From positions 62,001-126,000 of the forward strand of contig JAFAPC010000178.1 in assembly GCA_019247305.1 (NCBI GenBank): 64,000 nt of DNA, given 5' to 3'. The position numbers were made by a program, and so were the translations under genes. How positions within the stretch are numbered: position 1 is the stretch's first letter; each line of letters starts with the position of its first letter. Shown piece after piece: positions 34,941 to 42,956 of this stretch. The notes below the pieces were generated by a model, which did no database searches, was not told the DNA's origin, and was given only the letters and a program-made list of their open reading frames with translations. The stretch comes from Pseudonocardiales bacterium (lineage in GTDB: Bacteria > Actinomycetota > Actinomycetes > Mycobacteriales > Pseudonocardiaceae).

Positions 34941-35216
34941 TCAGCCCTTAACAGCTCCACCGGCACCGCCATTGGCGTTGCCGCCGGCACCACCGACTCC
35001 GTCACCGGCGCTGTTGACCTGGTCCCCGAACAGGTCGATGTTGAGGAGATTGATACCGAGGCCGCCCCGGCCAGTGCCGCCGGCACCGCCCCAGCCGCCG
35101 TTGCCGCCACGGCCACCGCCCTCGTGACCAGCGCTGAACAGCGACATCACGGTACGGGCCGGCAGCAGCTCCACGTGCTGGCCGTCGATCTCAGCAAAGC
35201 TCAGTGCAGCAGACAT
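34941..35216 (-). CDS. Glycine-rich leader-type peptide 3
   Basis: 91 residues. ATG 35216 follows CCTAGGAGGAATGTG. The leader MSAALSFAEIDGQHVELLPA (then RTVMSLFS) is highly similar to peptides 2 and 4. The core has GGRGGNGGWGGAGGTGRGG and LGINLLNIDLFGDQVNSAG, close to peptide 2. The only aromatic in the Gly-rich part is Trp. The frame is open further upstream, but only this ATG has the conserved ribosome box. Confidence 0.85.
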   Translation of the reverse strand: MSAALSFAEIDGQHVELLPARTVMSLFSAGHEGGGRGGNGGWGGAGGTGRGGLGINLLNIDLFGDQVNSAGDGVGGAGGNANGGAGGAVKG

Positions 35217-35273
35217 CACATTCCTCCTAGGAAAGGTGATCCCGGTGTTCCCGGGACGAAAATACTTCTGCTT

Positions 35274-35371
35274 CATCGGCGGCATTACCGATTCGGCACC
35301 ACATACACTGCCCGCAGCGACACCATGAGGCAATCAGTAGTCACACGTAACTCGCCCTGGTGACCTACCTA
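35274..35371 (-). promoter_or_regulatory. 98-nt conserved upstream element, copy 3
   Basis: 98-nt element before peptide gene 3, with TTACGTGTGACTACTGATTG, TTGCCT, 22 nt, TATGTG, and CCGAATCGGTAATGCCGCCG on the minus strand. It ends 57 nt before the ATG. Closest to copy 4 at the gene-proximal end and to copy 2 at the far end. Confidence 0.8.
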
Positions 35372-35471
35372 TGCCGTGAACCCCAGACAGCGCGCATGCC
35401 TTTACAAATACGTAGTGGACGATAATTCACGCCGCACATTTCGCTACCCTCAGTACTGATTGCGAACGCAG

Positions 35472-35507
35472 ACCGGGAGGGGCGGCCGTGCGGCCGCCCC
35501 TCCCGGT
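35472..35507 (-). terminator. Hairpin downstream of glycine-rich peptide gene 4
   Basis: A perfect 17-bp stem (ACCGGGAGGGGCGGCCG and its complement) with a 2-nt centre, about 50 nt after the stop of peptide 4. The strongest of the four hairpins, likely a terminator. Confidence 0.8.
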
Positions 35508-35555
35508 GAACTCCCGAGTCAAGCGATACCCTGATCGCTGACCACAATCGTCGGT

Positions 35556-35918
35556 TCAGTGCATGCCACCACCAGTAGGTGCAGCGCTGCTGACCGCGCC
35601 CCCAGCGCCACCGGGGGCGCCGACACCACCGGTGGCGCTGTTGTACACGTCGCCCTCGGTGTAGAACCAGTCGTGGATGAACGCCGCTTTACCCATTCCC
35701 TGGCCACCTGCGCCACCGGCGCCGCCGGTGAGGCCCGGGGTGGAGGTGCCGGTAGCGCCAGGAGTACCAGCAGCGCCGGTGGCGCTCTGGCTGGTAGTGC
35801 TGGTAGTAGTGGTGACAGTGCAGCCGCAGTCGGTGCTGACCATGGACAGCACGGTACGAGCCGGCAGCAGCTCCACGTGCTGCCTATCGATCTCTGCAAA
35901 GCTCAGTGCATCAGACAT
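35556..35918 (-). CDS. Glycine-rich leader-type peptide 4 (divergent core)
   Basis: 120 residues. ATG 35918 follows CCTAGGAGGACTTG. The leader MSDALSFAEIDRQHVELLPA (then RTVLSMVS) is identical to peptide 2 up to that point. The core is different: a CGC pair, a Thr/Ser run (TVTTTTSTTSQS), a Gly/Ala/Pro part, then an aromatic and acidic block (FIHDWFYTEGDVYNS) and a Gly/Met/His end. The same leader on a different core is what is expected of a precursor family with variable cargo. First gene of the array in the direction of transcription. Confidence 0.85.
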   Translation of the reverse strand: MSDALSFAEIDRQHVELLPARTVLSMVSTDCGCTVTTTTSTTSQSATGAAGTPGATGTSTPGLTGGAGGAGGQGMGKAAFIHDWFYTEGDVYNSATGGVGAPGGAGGAVSSAAPTGGGMH

Positions 35919-35973
35919 CAAGTCCTCCTAGGAAAAGTGAGCCCCCGAGGGCCCTCGGCACAGAAAACAACCT

Positions 35974-36071
35974 CATCGGCGGCATTACCGATTCGGCACT
36001 ACATACCCTGCCGAGAAGTAAGGTCATGCGGCAATTGGTAGTCGCACGTAAGTCCCCCGGTGAACTACCTA
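35974..36071 (-). promoter_or_regulatory. 98-nt conserved upstream element, copy 4
   Basis: 98-nt element before peptide gene 4, with CTTACGTGCGACTACCAATT, TTGCCG, 22 nt, TATGTA, and CCGAATCGGTAATGCCGCCG on the minus strand. It ends 55 nt before the ATG and starts only 24 bp after the adnB stop, so it separates this array from the helicase operon. Confidence 0.8.
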
Positions 36072-36095
36072 GCAGTGGAGTTGCGCGGCCCGCGG

Positions 36096-39000
36096 TCAGC
36101 CGACGGGGATGGAGCGGAGCAGATCCCGCAATCCATCGGCGTCGAGCAGGTCAACGGGTTGCACCGTGCGGTTGTCTCGGACATAGTGGAATGCTGCCCG
36201 CACGCGGCTGAGCGGGGTTCCAGACAGCGCCGACCAGGCCAGCCGGTACGCGGCGAGCTGCACGCTCACCGCACGCAGCGTGACCTCCTCAGGCACCGTC
36301 CCGGTCTTCCAGTCGACCACTGTCCAGCCACCATCGGCGTCGGCGAACACCGCATCCATCCGGCCGCGCACGCCCACTCCATCAAACACGGTCTCAAAGG
36401 GAACTTCGACGTCGTATGGGCTACGTGTCGCCCATTCACTAGCGAGGAAAGCCGCCTGCAGCAACCCGAGCTCCGTGTTCGGGGCGGCTCCCTCATCGGC
36501 AGCACCGGGTAACTCATCGTGATCGATCAGCCGGGTGGAGCCGAACCAGTGTTCCAGCCACGCGTGAAACGCGGTACCGCGGCGCGCCATCGGGTTCGGT
36601 GGAAACGGCAGCGGCCGCCGCAGCCGCGCGGCCAGCGCCGATGGGTCCTCGGCGAGCTCCACAAGCTGGCTCACCGACAGGTGAGCCGGCAGCACGACGT
36701 GGTGCCGGGCGCGGCGGGCATCCCGTTCAGCAAGCAACACGTCGATCTCACGCTGCCACCCCTGCGCACCGCGCAGCGGTGAGTGGCTATCGGTGCTCTC
36801 AAGCGTCAGCGCGTCGTACACCAGCTGGGCGCCTTCGGCGACGGCATCCCGGCGCGCACCCAGCGGGTCGGCCGGCCAAGACGCCTGGGGCACTACCGTG
36901 TCCAGCGGGTTGGGCTCGCTCTCGTCGGGTGGCGCGGCCCACTGATCGATGACGCAAGGTTCGGCATCGCGAATCTCCAGCAGGAACGTTGAGGGCGATC
37001 GGGGGGCGCTCCCAGCTTCGCCCCAGCGGTGTCCGCTCACCAGCAGGGTCCGCTCCGCGCGGGTGAGCGCGACGTACAGCAGCCGGCGTTCTTCAGTCAG
37101 CCTGCGGGCATCGAAGGCCGCCTCGTGCGCCGACAGGACCTCGGCGAGCTCCTTGTGGTCAGCGCCAGCGGGCAGCGCGAGGGCAGGCAGGTCAGCGTGG
37201 TCGCCACGCAGCGGGACCGGCAGCTCGGTGACCGTTCGCAACCACGACGAGCTTTTCTTGGCCGCCGGGAACACACCCTCCACCAGATGCGGGACAGCCA
37301 CCACCTGCCATTCCAGGCCTTTGGCGGCGTGCACGGTGAGAATCTGCACCCGGTCGCGGGCGACCTCGACCTCGCCCGGCTCAAGACCATCCTCGGTCTC
37401 CTCGGCGGTGGCCAGATAGTCCAGCAACGCAGGGAGCCCCGCCAGCGGGCTCGCCGCGGCGAAGTCCGCGACCACGTCGGCAAAGGCGTCCAGGTGGGCT
37501 CGGCCGACGGGCCCGGGACGGGCCAGTGACTCAATGTCCAGCAGCAGGATCCGCTCGGCGTCGGCGACCAGATCGGTCAGCGGCTGAGTGACCTGCTGGC
37601 GCAGCGCCCGCAACTCGGCAGCCAGCGCGCGCAGCCGCGCATAGCCCAACTTGGAGTACTGGGCCGGATCACCGGGTGAATCCAGCGCGTCGAGGAGTCC
37701 CGCCTGCTCGGCTGGGTCTCCAGGTAGTTCCCCGGGAAGGGCGGCCAGCACCTGCTCCAGGGCGGCGCCTTGATCCACCACGCCCCGACTTACCGTGTCC
37801 CGACTTACCGTGTCCTGACCCACGGGCATCCCGTGATCCATCGCCAGTTCCCGGGCACGACCCCACAACGCGGCCAGGTCGGCCGCACCGATCCGCCACC
37901 GCGCGCCAGTCAGCAGCCGAGCCGCAGCAGTGCCAGCCAGCGGGTCGACCAGCAGTCGCAGCAGGCTCACCAGATCACGGACCTCTGGCGTGTCCAGCAA
38001 TCCGCCCAGGCCAACCACCTCGACGGGGAGGCCATGGGCCCGCAACGCGGTGGCTAGCGCCGCCATGTCCGCGCGGCGACGCACCAGCACCGCAGTGGTC
38101 GGCGGGGCGCCATCGCCGGCCCTCGCCGAGTGCCAGCGCTCAGCGATAGCGGCGGCAACCCAGTTCACCTCGGCACGGACGTCGGGCAGCAGCGCAGCGC
38201 GGACCTCGCCAGGTTCGGCACCGTCCCGGCACCGCAGCGCGCCGACCCGCACCGGCCCACCACGAAGCTCACCGGAGACCGCGTTCGCCACCGCGAGCAC
38301 CTCGGGAGGGTTGCGGAAGCTAGTGAGCAGCCCACGGGTCACGGCTGGGGTCCCGTCCCCGCGAGAGAAATCTGTGGTGAACCGCGGCAGGTTGGCCGCG
38401 GAAGCCCCACGCCAGCCGTAGATCGACTGGCAAGGATCGCCGACCGCGGTAACCGTGATCGCACCCTCGATCGCGGTGCCGCCGAACAACGACCGCAGCA
38501 GTACCCGCTGGGCATGCCCGGTGTCCTGGTACTCGTCGAGCAGCACGGCCGCAAAGCGGGTCCGCTCGGCCGCGCCGACCTCCGGATAGTCGCGCGCCAG
38601 CTTGGCCGCGATGCTCATCTGGTCACCGAAGTCGAGCACGGCCTCGCGCCGCTTGAGCTCGGTGTAACGCTCTACCAGCGGCAGTATCGCCAGCCGGGAC
38701 CGCTGAGCATCCACCGTCGGCTTGAGGTCGGCGTGCACCGGGCCCCGCTGGCGTGGGCTGGGCGGAGCCGTCAGCAAAGCGGTAATCATCGCCTCGGTGG
38801 ATTCCCGCAGCTGCGCCGGCTCACCGAGGTGCTCGGCAAGCTGCCCAGCCAACCCCAGCACCCAACCGGTGACGGTGCGAGGCACCTTCCCGTCCAGGTC
38901 GAGATCCTCTTCCCAGCCGACGGTGACCCGGTGCGCGAGTTGCCACTCGCCGGTCGCGGTGAGCAGCCGGGCCCCCGGATCGGTGGGCAGCCGCAGCGCA

Positions 39001-39404
39001 TGCTCGGCGACCAACCGGCCCGCGTAGGCGTGATAGGTGAGCACGGTGGCCTCGCCGGTCAGCACCGCGGCCCTGCGCTGCCCGGTGGGGTCAAGTCGAT
39101 CCAGCACACCGGAGCCGGCAAGCCGGCGCAACCGGGCCCGAACCCGCTCGGCGAGCTGCTGGGCCGCCTTGCGGGTGAAGGTCAGGCCGAGCACGCGCTC
39201 AGGGGTGACGTACCCGTTGGCGACCAGCCACACCACTCGGGCCGCCATCGTCTCGGTTTTACCCGAGCCGGCACCGGCAACCACGAGCAGGGGCCCGCCT
39301 GGGTCGGCGGCGATGACGTCGGCCTGCTCCGCGGTGGGGGTGGCGATACCGAGTTCCGCGGCGAGCTCCACCGGCCCGATGCGGCTCACCTGCCCTGCCG
39401 TCAC
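36096..39404 (-). CDS. adnB: AdnB-like helicase-nuclease subunit
   Basis: A 1102-residue UvrD-type helicase with a C-terminal RecB-like nuclease. It forms, with AdnA, the actinobacterial motor-nuclease that resects double-strand breaks. Motifs: Q-motif TPTAEQADVIA, Walker A VVAGAGSGKTETM, LLDEYQDTGHAQ (Walker B), GDPCQSIYGWRGAS, LTVHAAKGLEWQVV and VALTRAERTLLVSGH. The nuclease has VRGRMDAVF and VVDWKTG then QLAAYRLAW, complete. GTG start overlaps the adnA stop by four bases. Length matches mycobacterial AdnB (Rv3201c). Confidence 0.92.
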   Translation of the reverse strand: MTAGQVSRIGPVELAAELGIATPTAEQADVIAADPGGPLLVVAGAGSGKTETMAARVVWLVANGYVTPERVLGLTFTRKAAQQLAERVRARLRRLAGSGVLDRLDPTGQRRAAVLTGEATVLTYHAYAGRLVAEHALRLPTDPGARLLTATGEWQLAHRVTVGWEEDLDLDGKVPRTVTGWVLGLAGQLAEHLGEPAQLRESTEAMITALLTAPPSPRQRGPVHADLKPTVDAQRSRLAILPLVERYTELKRREAVLDFGDQMSIAAKLARDYPEVGAAERTRFAAVLLDEYQDTGHAQRVLLRSLFGGTAIEGAITVTAVGDPCQSIYGWRGASAANLPRFTTDFSRGDGTPAVTRGLLTSFRNPPEVLAVANAVSGELRGGPVRVGALRCRDGAEPGEVRAALLPDVRAEVNWVAAAIAERWHSARAGDGAPPTTAVLVRRRADMAALATALRAHGLPVEVVGLGGLLDTPEVRDLVSLLRLLVDPLAGTAAARLLTGARWRIGAADLAALWGRARELAMDHGMPVGQDTVSRDTVSRGVVDQGAALEQVLAALPGELPGDPAEQAGLLDALDSPGDPAQYSKLGYARLRALAAELRALRQQVTQPLTDLVADAERILLLDIESLARPGPVGRAHLDAFADVVADFAAASPLAGLPALLDYLATAEETEDGLEPGEVEVARDRVQILTVHAAKGLEWQVVAVPHLVEGVFPAAKKSSSWLRTVTELPVPLRGDHADLPALALPAGADHKELAEVLSAHEAAFDARRLTEERRLLYVALTRAERTLLVSGHRWGEAGSAPRSPSTFLLEIRDAEPCVIDQWAAPPDESEPNPLDTVVPQASWPADPLGARRDAVAEGAQLVYDALTLESTDSHSPLRGAQGWQREIDVLLAERDARRARHHVVLPAHLSVSQLVELAEDPSALAARLRRPLPFPPNPMARRGTAFHAWLEHWFGSTRLIDHDELPGAADEGAAPNTELGLLQAAFLASEWATRSPYDVEVPFETVFDGVGVRGRMDAVFADADGGWTVVDWKTGTVPEEVTLRAVSVQLAAYRLAWSALSGTPLSRVRAAFHYVRDNRTVQPVDLLDADGLRDLLRSIPVG

Positions 39405-42400
39405 TGCGTCACCTGCCGGCCGGAGTCATGCAGCGGGCAGGCGATCTTCGAGGGGCATCGTGTGCAGTCGCCGTTGTCGATGGCGAGGAATTCTGGCCCA
39501 GCGGTGCGCCGAGCGGCTTCGCGCACGACGCCGTGCCAGCGTGCCAGCGCAGGGCCGTCCAACGGCTGCTGGTTACGCTGCACTGACGCCGCTGTGCGCG
39601 CGGAAACCTGAACGATGCACGCCCCCCCGGGTTCGGTGGTGAGGCCGTGTTCGGTGAAGGCGCCGTGGGCAGCAGCGAGCTGGTAGAGGGCTAGCTGGGC
39701 GTGATCCTCGGCGGCCTTCTTGCTGACTGGGGTCTTGCTGCTCTTCACGTCGACGATCACAGGGCGGCCTCGGCGGTCCCGCTCCAGCCGGTCCACTCTC
39801 CCGTGCAGCAGCACAGCGGTGTCATCAACAGGAGGAAGCTGCACCTGGATCTCCTGTTCGCAACCGACTTCAGTGAGCTCGCCGCGGCTGTCGTGCCACC
39901 AGCGGCGGAACATCGCGACCATCTGGCGTACTCGCTGCTGCTCGGCGCGGGAGTACCACGGGGCGCCTGCGTCAACGCCGGTCCAGGCTTGGGCCAGGGC
40001 GTCTGCCAGCTGCTGGTCGGTAGCGCCGGCCGCAGCCGCCTGGACCAACCTGTGCACCAGCGACCCGGTGAGCGCCGGCAATGCCCGGACGTCCTCGCCG
40101 CCGTGACGGCTGAGGAGCCAGCGCAACGGGCAGCTCGATACCAGCTCCACCAGCGACGGTGACACCCGGGCCGGCTCGCCCAGCACCCGCAGCGGGGTGT
40201 GACTTGACGGCGGCCCCAGCCCGTACCAGGAACCGGGGTGCGCGCCGGGTACCCCGGCCTGTGCCAGCTGGGCCAAACCAGCCGCAGCGCTGCGACGTCG
40301 CGCGCCGTCCTCGGCCGGATCGCAGCACACTCGGCGCAACTCGGCGACGAGTTCGGGCAGGCTCAGACCCCGGCCTCGGGAGGCCACCGGTCGCTCGTCC
40401 AGCGAGACGCCGGTGCCCGCCAGCTCGTCGGTGCCGTCCACCTCGCTGAGGAACCGGGAGGGCTGTTCGTCTTCCCCGCGCACCGCGCTGACCAGTAACC
40501 GGTGCCGGGCGCGGCTGGCGGCCAGCAGCAGCAGTCGTCGTTCCTCGGCCAGCAGCGGCGCGGTGCGCGAGATGGTGGCCGAGTCGATGCCCGCGGCGGT
40601 GTCGACCAGATGCTCCACGCCCAGCAGGGAACCGCGCAGCCGGAGGTCCGGCCAGCTGCCCTCCTGAACTCTGGGCACCGCGACGAGTGACCATTCCCGG
40701 CCGGCTGCGGCGTGCGCGGTGAGGACGGTGACTGACTCGCCCTGTGCTGCGCGCGCAGCCAACGAGTCGCCCGATATCTGCTGCTCAGTGAGGTAGTCGC
40801 AGAAGCCGAGCACGCCGGCCGGGCCGCCATCGGCACCGGGGAGCCGATCGGCATAACGAGCGGCAGCATCAAACAGCCCGACCACGGCGTCAAGGTCCCG
40901 ATCGGCCTGCATGCCAGCCGGACCGCCGCGCACCGCGGTGGCGGCCCAGCGCTGCGCGAGCCCACTGGTCTGCCACACCTGCCACAGCACCTCCTCAGCG
41001 CTGTTCCCGCGGCGGGCCGCCACAGCGGCGGCTCTCAGCAGGCTCGCCAGCCTTCTGGCTGGCGCTGCGGTCGGCTCGTCGAGCCCGTCCAACGGGCTGG
41101 GCCTGCCCTGGTCTGCGTCGCAGTCCGGGCGCAGCACCTCGGCCAGCAGCGCGCCGCTGGTCCGGGCACCCCCGGCGAGGAGTTCGCGACGACGCAGCTC
41201 CCGGCGCAGCCGGCGCAACGCCAGCGGATCAGCTCCGCCCAGCGGGGAGGTCAGCAGCGCAGCCGCCGTCTCCTCGTCCAGGGCCGCCGGTTGCACCGCG
41301 CAGCGCAACACCCCAAGTATCGGCAGCACCGCGCCCTGCCGGGACAGCGGCAGGTCCTCGCGCGGCGCCGCCACCGGCACCCCCGCCGCGAGCAGCGCCC
41401 GGCGCAGCGCCGGTAGCGCCCGCGCAGTAGAGCGCACCAGCACCGCCATGTCCGACCAGGCCACCCCGTCCAGCAGGTGGGCGCGGCGGAGCTGATCGGC
41501 CACCCAGGACGCCTCGGCCGCGGCGGAGCCGAACACCCGGACGGTGACCTCCCCGCCGGGCTGCTCGCCTGCTGGGCCGTGCAGGTCGGCACGCGGGCCG
41601 GGCAACCGGCTGGCCAATCGGGATACTGCGGCCCGCACCGCCGGAGCCATCCGGTGGTCGGTGTGCAGCCGGACGACCGCGGGCCCATCGGTCGCGAGCA
41701 GGCCAGGATCGGCGCCGCGGAAGGAGAAGACCGTCTGGTTTGGATCGCCGAAGAGCAGGAGCTCATGCGCACTCGCGCCAAGCCGGGTCACCAGGGCGGC
41801 CTGCAATGGATCGAGGTGCTGAGCGTCATCGACGATCAGGTGACGCACCCGGTCGGACTCTCTGCGCAGCACCTCGGTGTCGGTATCGAGCACCAGCAGC
41901 GCCGAGGACACCAGCTCGGCGGCGTCCAGAGCCGGGGCGGTGGCTTGCGGGACGGCGGTGCCGACCGACCCGCGCAGCAGCATCACCTGCTCATAGCTGC
42001 GGAAAAAACGCCCGGCAGCCACCCACTCGTCGCGCCCGCTCCGGCGGCCCAGCGCGATGAGGTCCTCCGGCGCCAGACCGCGTTCCGCAGCGCGCATCAG
42101 CAGATCCCGCAGCTGCGCGGCGAAGGCCGGCAGGCCCAGCGCCGGACGTAGCCGCGCCGGCCAGCGCCGGCCACCGGCCACACGCTCCCCCGCGAGCAGC
42201 TCCCGGATCACCACGTCCTGCTCTGGGCCGGAGAGCAACCGGGGCGGGGGCAGATCGCGCAGCGACGCCTGGAGCCGCAGCACGGCGAAGGCGTAGGAGT
42301 GCACGGTGCGCACCAGCGGTTCCCGCACGGTGGGGGTGACACCGTGCGCGGTGAGCCGCTCGACGATGCGCTCCCGCAACTCGACGGCCGCCCGGCGGCT

Positions 42401-42616
42401 GGAGGTGAGCACCAGCACCCGCTCGGGGTCCGCGCCCCGACGGAGCACCCGCTCGGCGACGGTGTCGGCGACGAGAGTGGTCTTGCCGGTTCCCGGACCG
42501 CCCAACACCCGCAGCGGCCCGCCGGGGTGTTCCAGCGCTCGGCGGGCATCGGGACCCCAAGCCGCGGTCCGGGGCACCGCGGTTACGGAACGAACCAAGA
42601 TGGGCACGCTGCGCAT
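39401..42616 (-). CDS. adnA: AdnA-like helicase-nuclease subunit
   Basis: Partner of AdnB. The start is placed at ATG 42616 (MRSVPILVRSVTAVPRTAAW), giving 1071 residues; the frame is open to 42700, but the extra part looks non-coding. It shows Walker A VLGGPGTGKTTL, IVDDAQHLDPLQ (Walker B) and GDPNQTVFSFRGAD. The C-terminal nuclease has LLHGRVDRLERD and VIVDVKSSK. A cysteine in VSSCPLRWLL and a C-terminal CTRCPSKIAC cluster probably form the 4Fe-4S staple of AdnA/AddB nucleases. Expressed with adnB. Confidence 0.9.
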   Translation of the reverse strand: MRSVPILVRSVTAVPRTAAWGPDARRALEHPGGPLRVLGGPGTGKTTLVADTVAERVLRRGADPERVLVLTSSRRAAVELRERIVERLTAHGVTPTVREPLVRTVHSYAFAVLRLQASLRDLPPPRLLSGPEQDVVIRELLAGERVAGGRRWPARLRPALGLPAFAAQLRDLLMRAAERGLAPEDLIALGRRSGRDEWVAAGRFFRSYEQVMLLRGSVGTAVPQATAPALDAAELVSSALLVLDTDTEVLRRESDRVRHLIVDDAQHLDPLQAALVTRLGASAHELLLFGDPNQTVFSFRGADPGLLATDGPAVVRLHTDHRMAPAVRAAVSRLASRLPGPRADLHGPAGEQPGGEVTVRVFGSAAAEASWVADQLRRAHLLDGVAWSDMAVLVRSTARALPALRRALLAAGVPVAAPREDLPLSRQGAVLPILGVLRCAVQPAALDEETAAALLTSPLGGADPLALRRLRRELRRRELLAGGARTSGALLAEVLRPDCDADQGRPSPLDGLDEPTAAPARRLASLLRAAAVAARRGNSAEEVLWQVWQTSGLAQRWAATAVRGGPAGMQADRDLDAVVGLFDAAARYADRLPGADGGPAGVLGFCDYLTEQQISGDSLAARAAQGESVTVLTAHAAAGREWSLVAVPRVQEGSWPDLRLRGSLLGVEHLVDTAAGIDSATISRTAPLLAEERRLLLLAASRARHRLLVSAVRGEDEQPSRFLSEVDGTDELAGTGVSLDERPVASRGRGLSLPELVAELRRVCCDPAEDGARRRSAAAGLAQLAQAGVPGAHPGSWYGLGPPSSHTPLRVLGEPARVSPSLVELVSSCPLRWLLSRHGGEDVRALPALTGSLVHRLVQAAAAGATDQQLADALAQAWTGVDAGAPWYSRAEQQRVRQMVAMFRRWWHDSRGELTEVGCEQEIQVQLPPVDDTAVLLHGRVDRLERDRRGRPVIVDVKSSKTPVSKKAAEDHAQLALYQLAAAHGAFTEHGLTTEPGGACIVQVSARTAASVQRNQQPLDGPALARWHGVVREAARRTAGPEFLAIDNGDCTRCPSKIACPLHDSGRQVTQ

Positions 42617-42662
42617 GCAACCACGCCGCCCCGACAGTTTGCGGCGCGGGAGGAGGACGGCC

Positions 42663-42956
42663 ATGGACATCGAGGATCTGGAGCGGGTGCGCGGCGTCAT
42701 CGCGGCGATCCCGGTGGGCTCGGTGTTGGCCTACGGGGAGGTCGCGGTCCGCGCCGGGCTGCCGGGTCGGGCTCGGCTGGTGGGCCGGATCCTCGCCGAG
42801 GACGGCGACGACCTGCCCTGGCACCGGGTGCTGCGCGCCGACGGCACCCCCGCGCCGCACCTCGCCGCCGAACAACTGGCCCGGCTGCGCGCCGAGGGTG
42901 TGCGAGCCGACGGCGGCCGGGTCCCGATGCGCCACTACCGCGTTAGCTATCGGTGA
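42663..42956 (+). CDS. Alkyltransferase-like (ATL) DNA repair protein
   Basis: A 97-residue protein related to the C-terminal half of O6-alkylguanine alkyltransferase. IPVGSVLAYGEVAVRAGLPG is the DNA-binding helix-turn-helix. The active-site PCHRV reads PWHRVL, with Trp in place of the acceptor Cys, so it cannot accept alkyl groups. ATL proteins bind alkylated bases and hand them to nucleotide excision repair. ATG start with GGAGGAGG upstream. Divergent from adnA, and the next gene overlaps by four bases. Confidence 0.9.
   Translation: MDIEDLERVRGVIAAIPVGSVLAYGEVAVRAGLPGRARLVGRILAEDGDDLPWHRVLRADGTPAPHLAAEQLARLRAEGVRADGGRVPMRHYRVSYR

Noticed and set aside
31782-36071. Assignment of the glycine-rich locus to the daptide class
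   Set aside because: No aminotransferase, oxidative decarboxylase or methyltransferase genes are present; only the M50 protein and multiple precursors are shared.
34148-36071. CRISPR array
   Set aside because: The four 98-nt repeats are spaced by whole genes about 0.6-0.7 kb apart and carry promoter-like boxes; no cas genes.
38130-39611. 493-codon plus-strand ORF
   Set aside because: Shadow of adnB, whose helicase motifs are complete.
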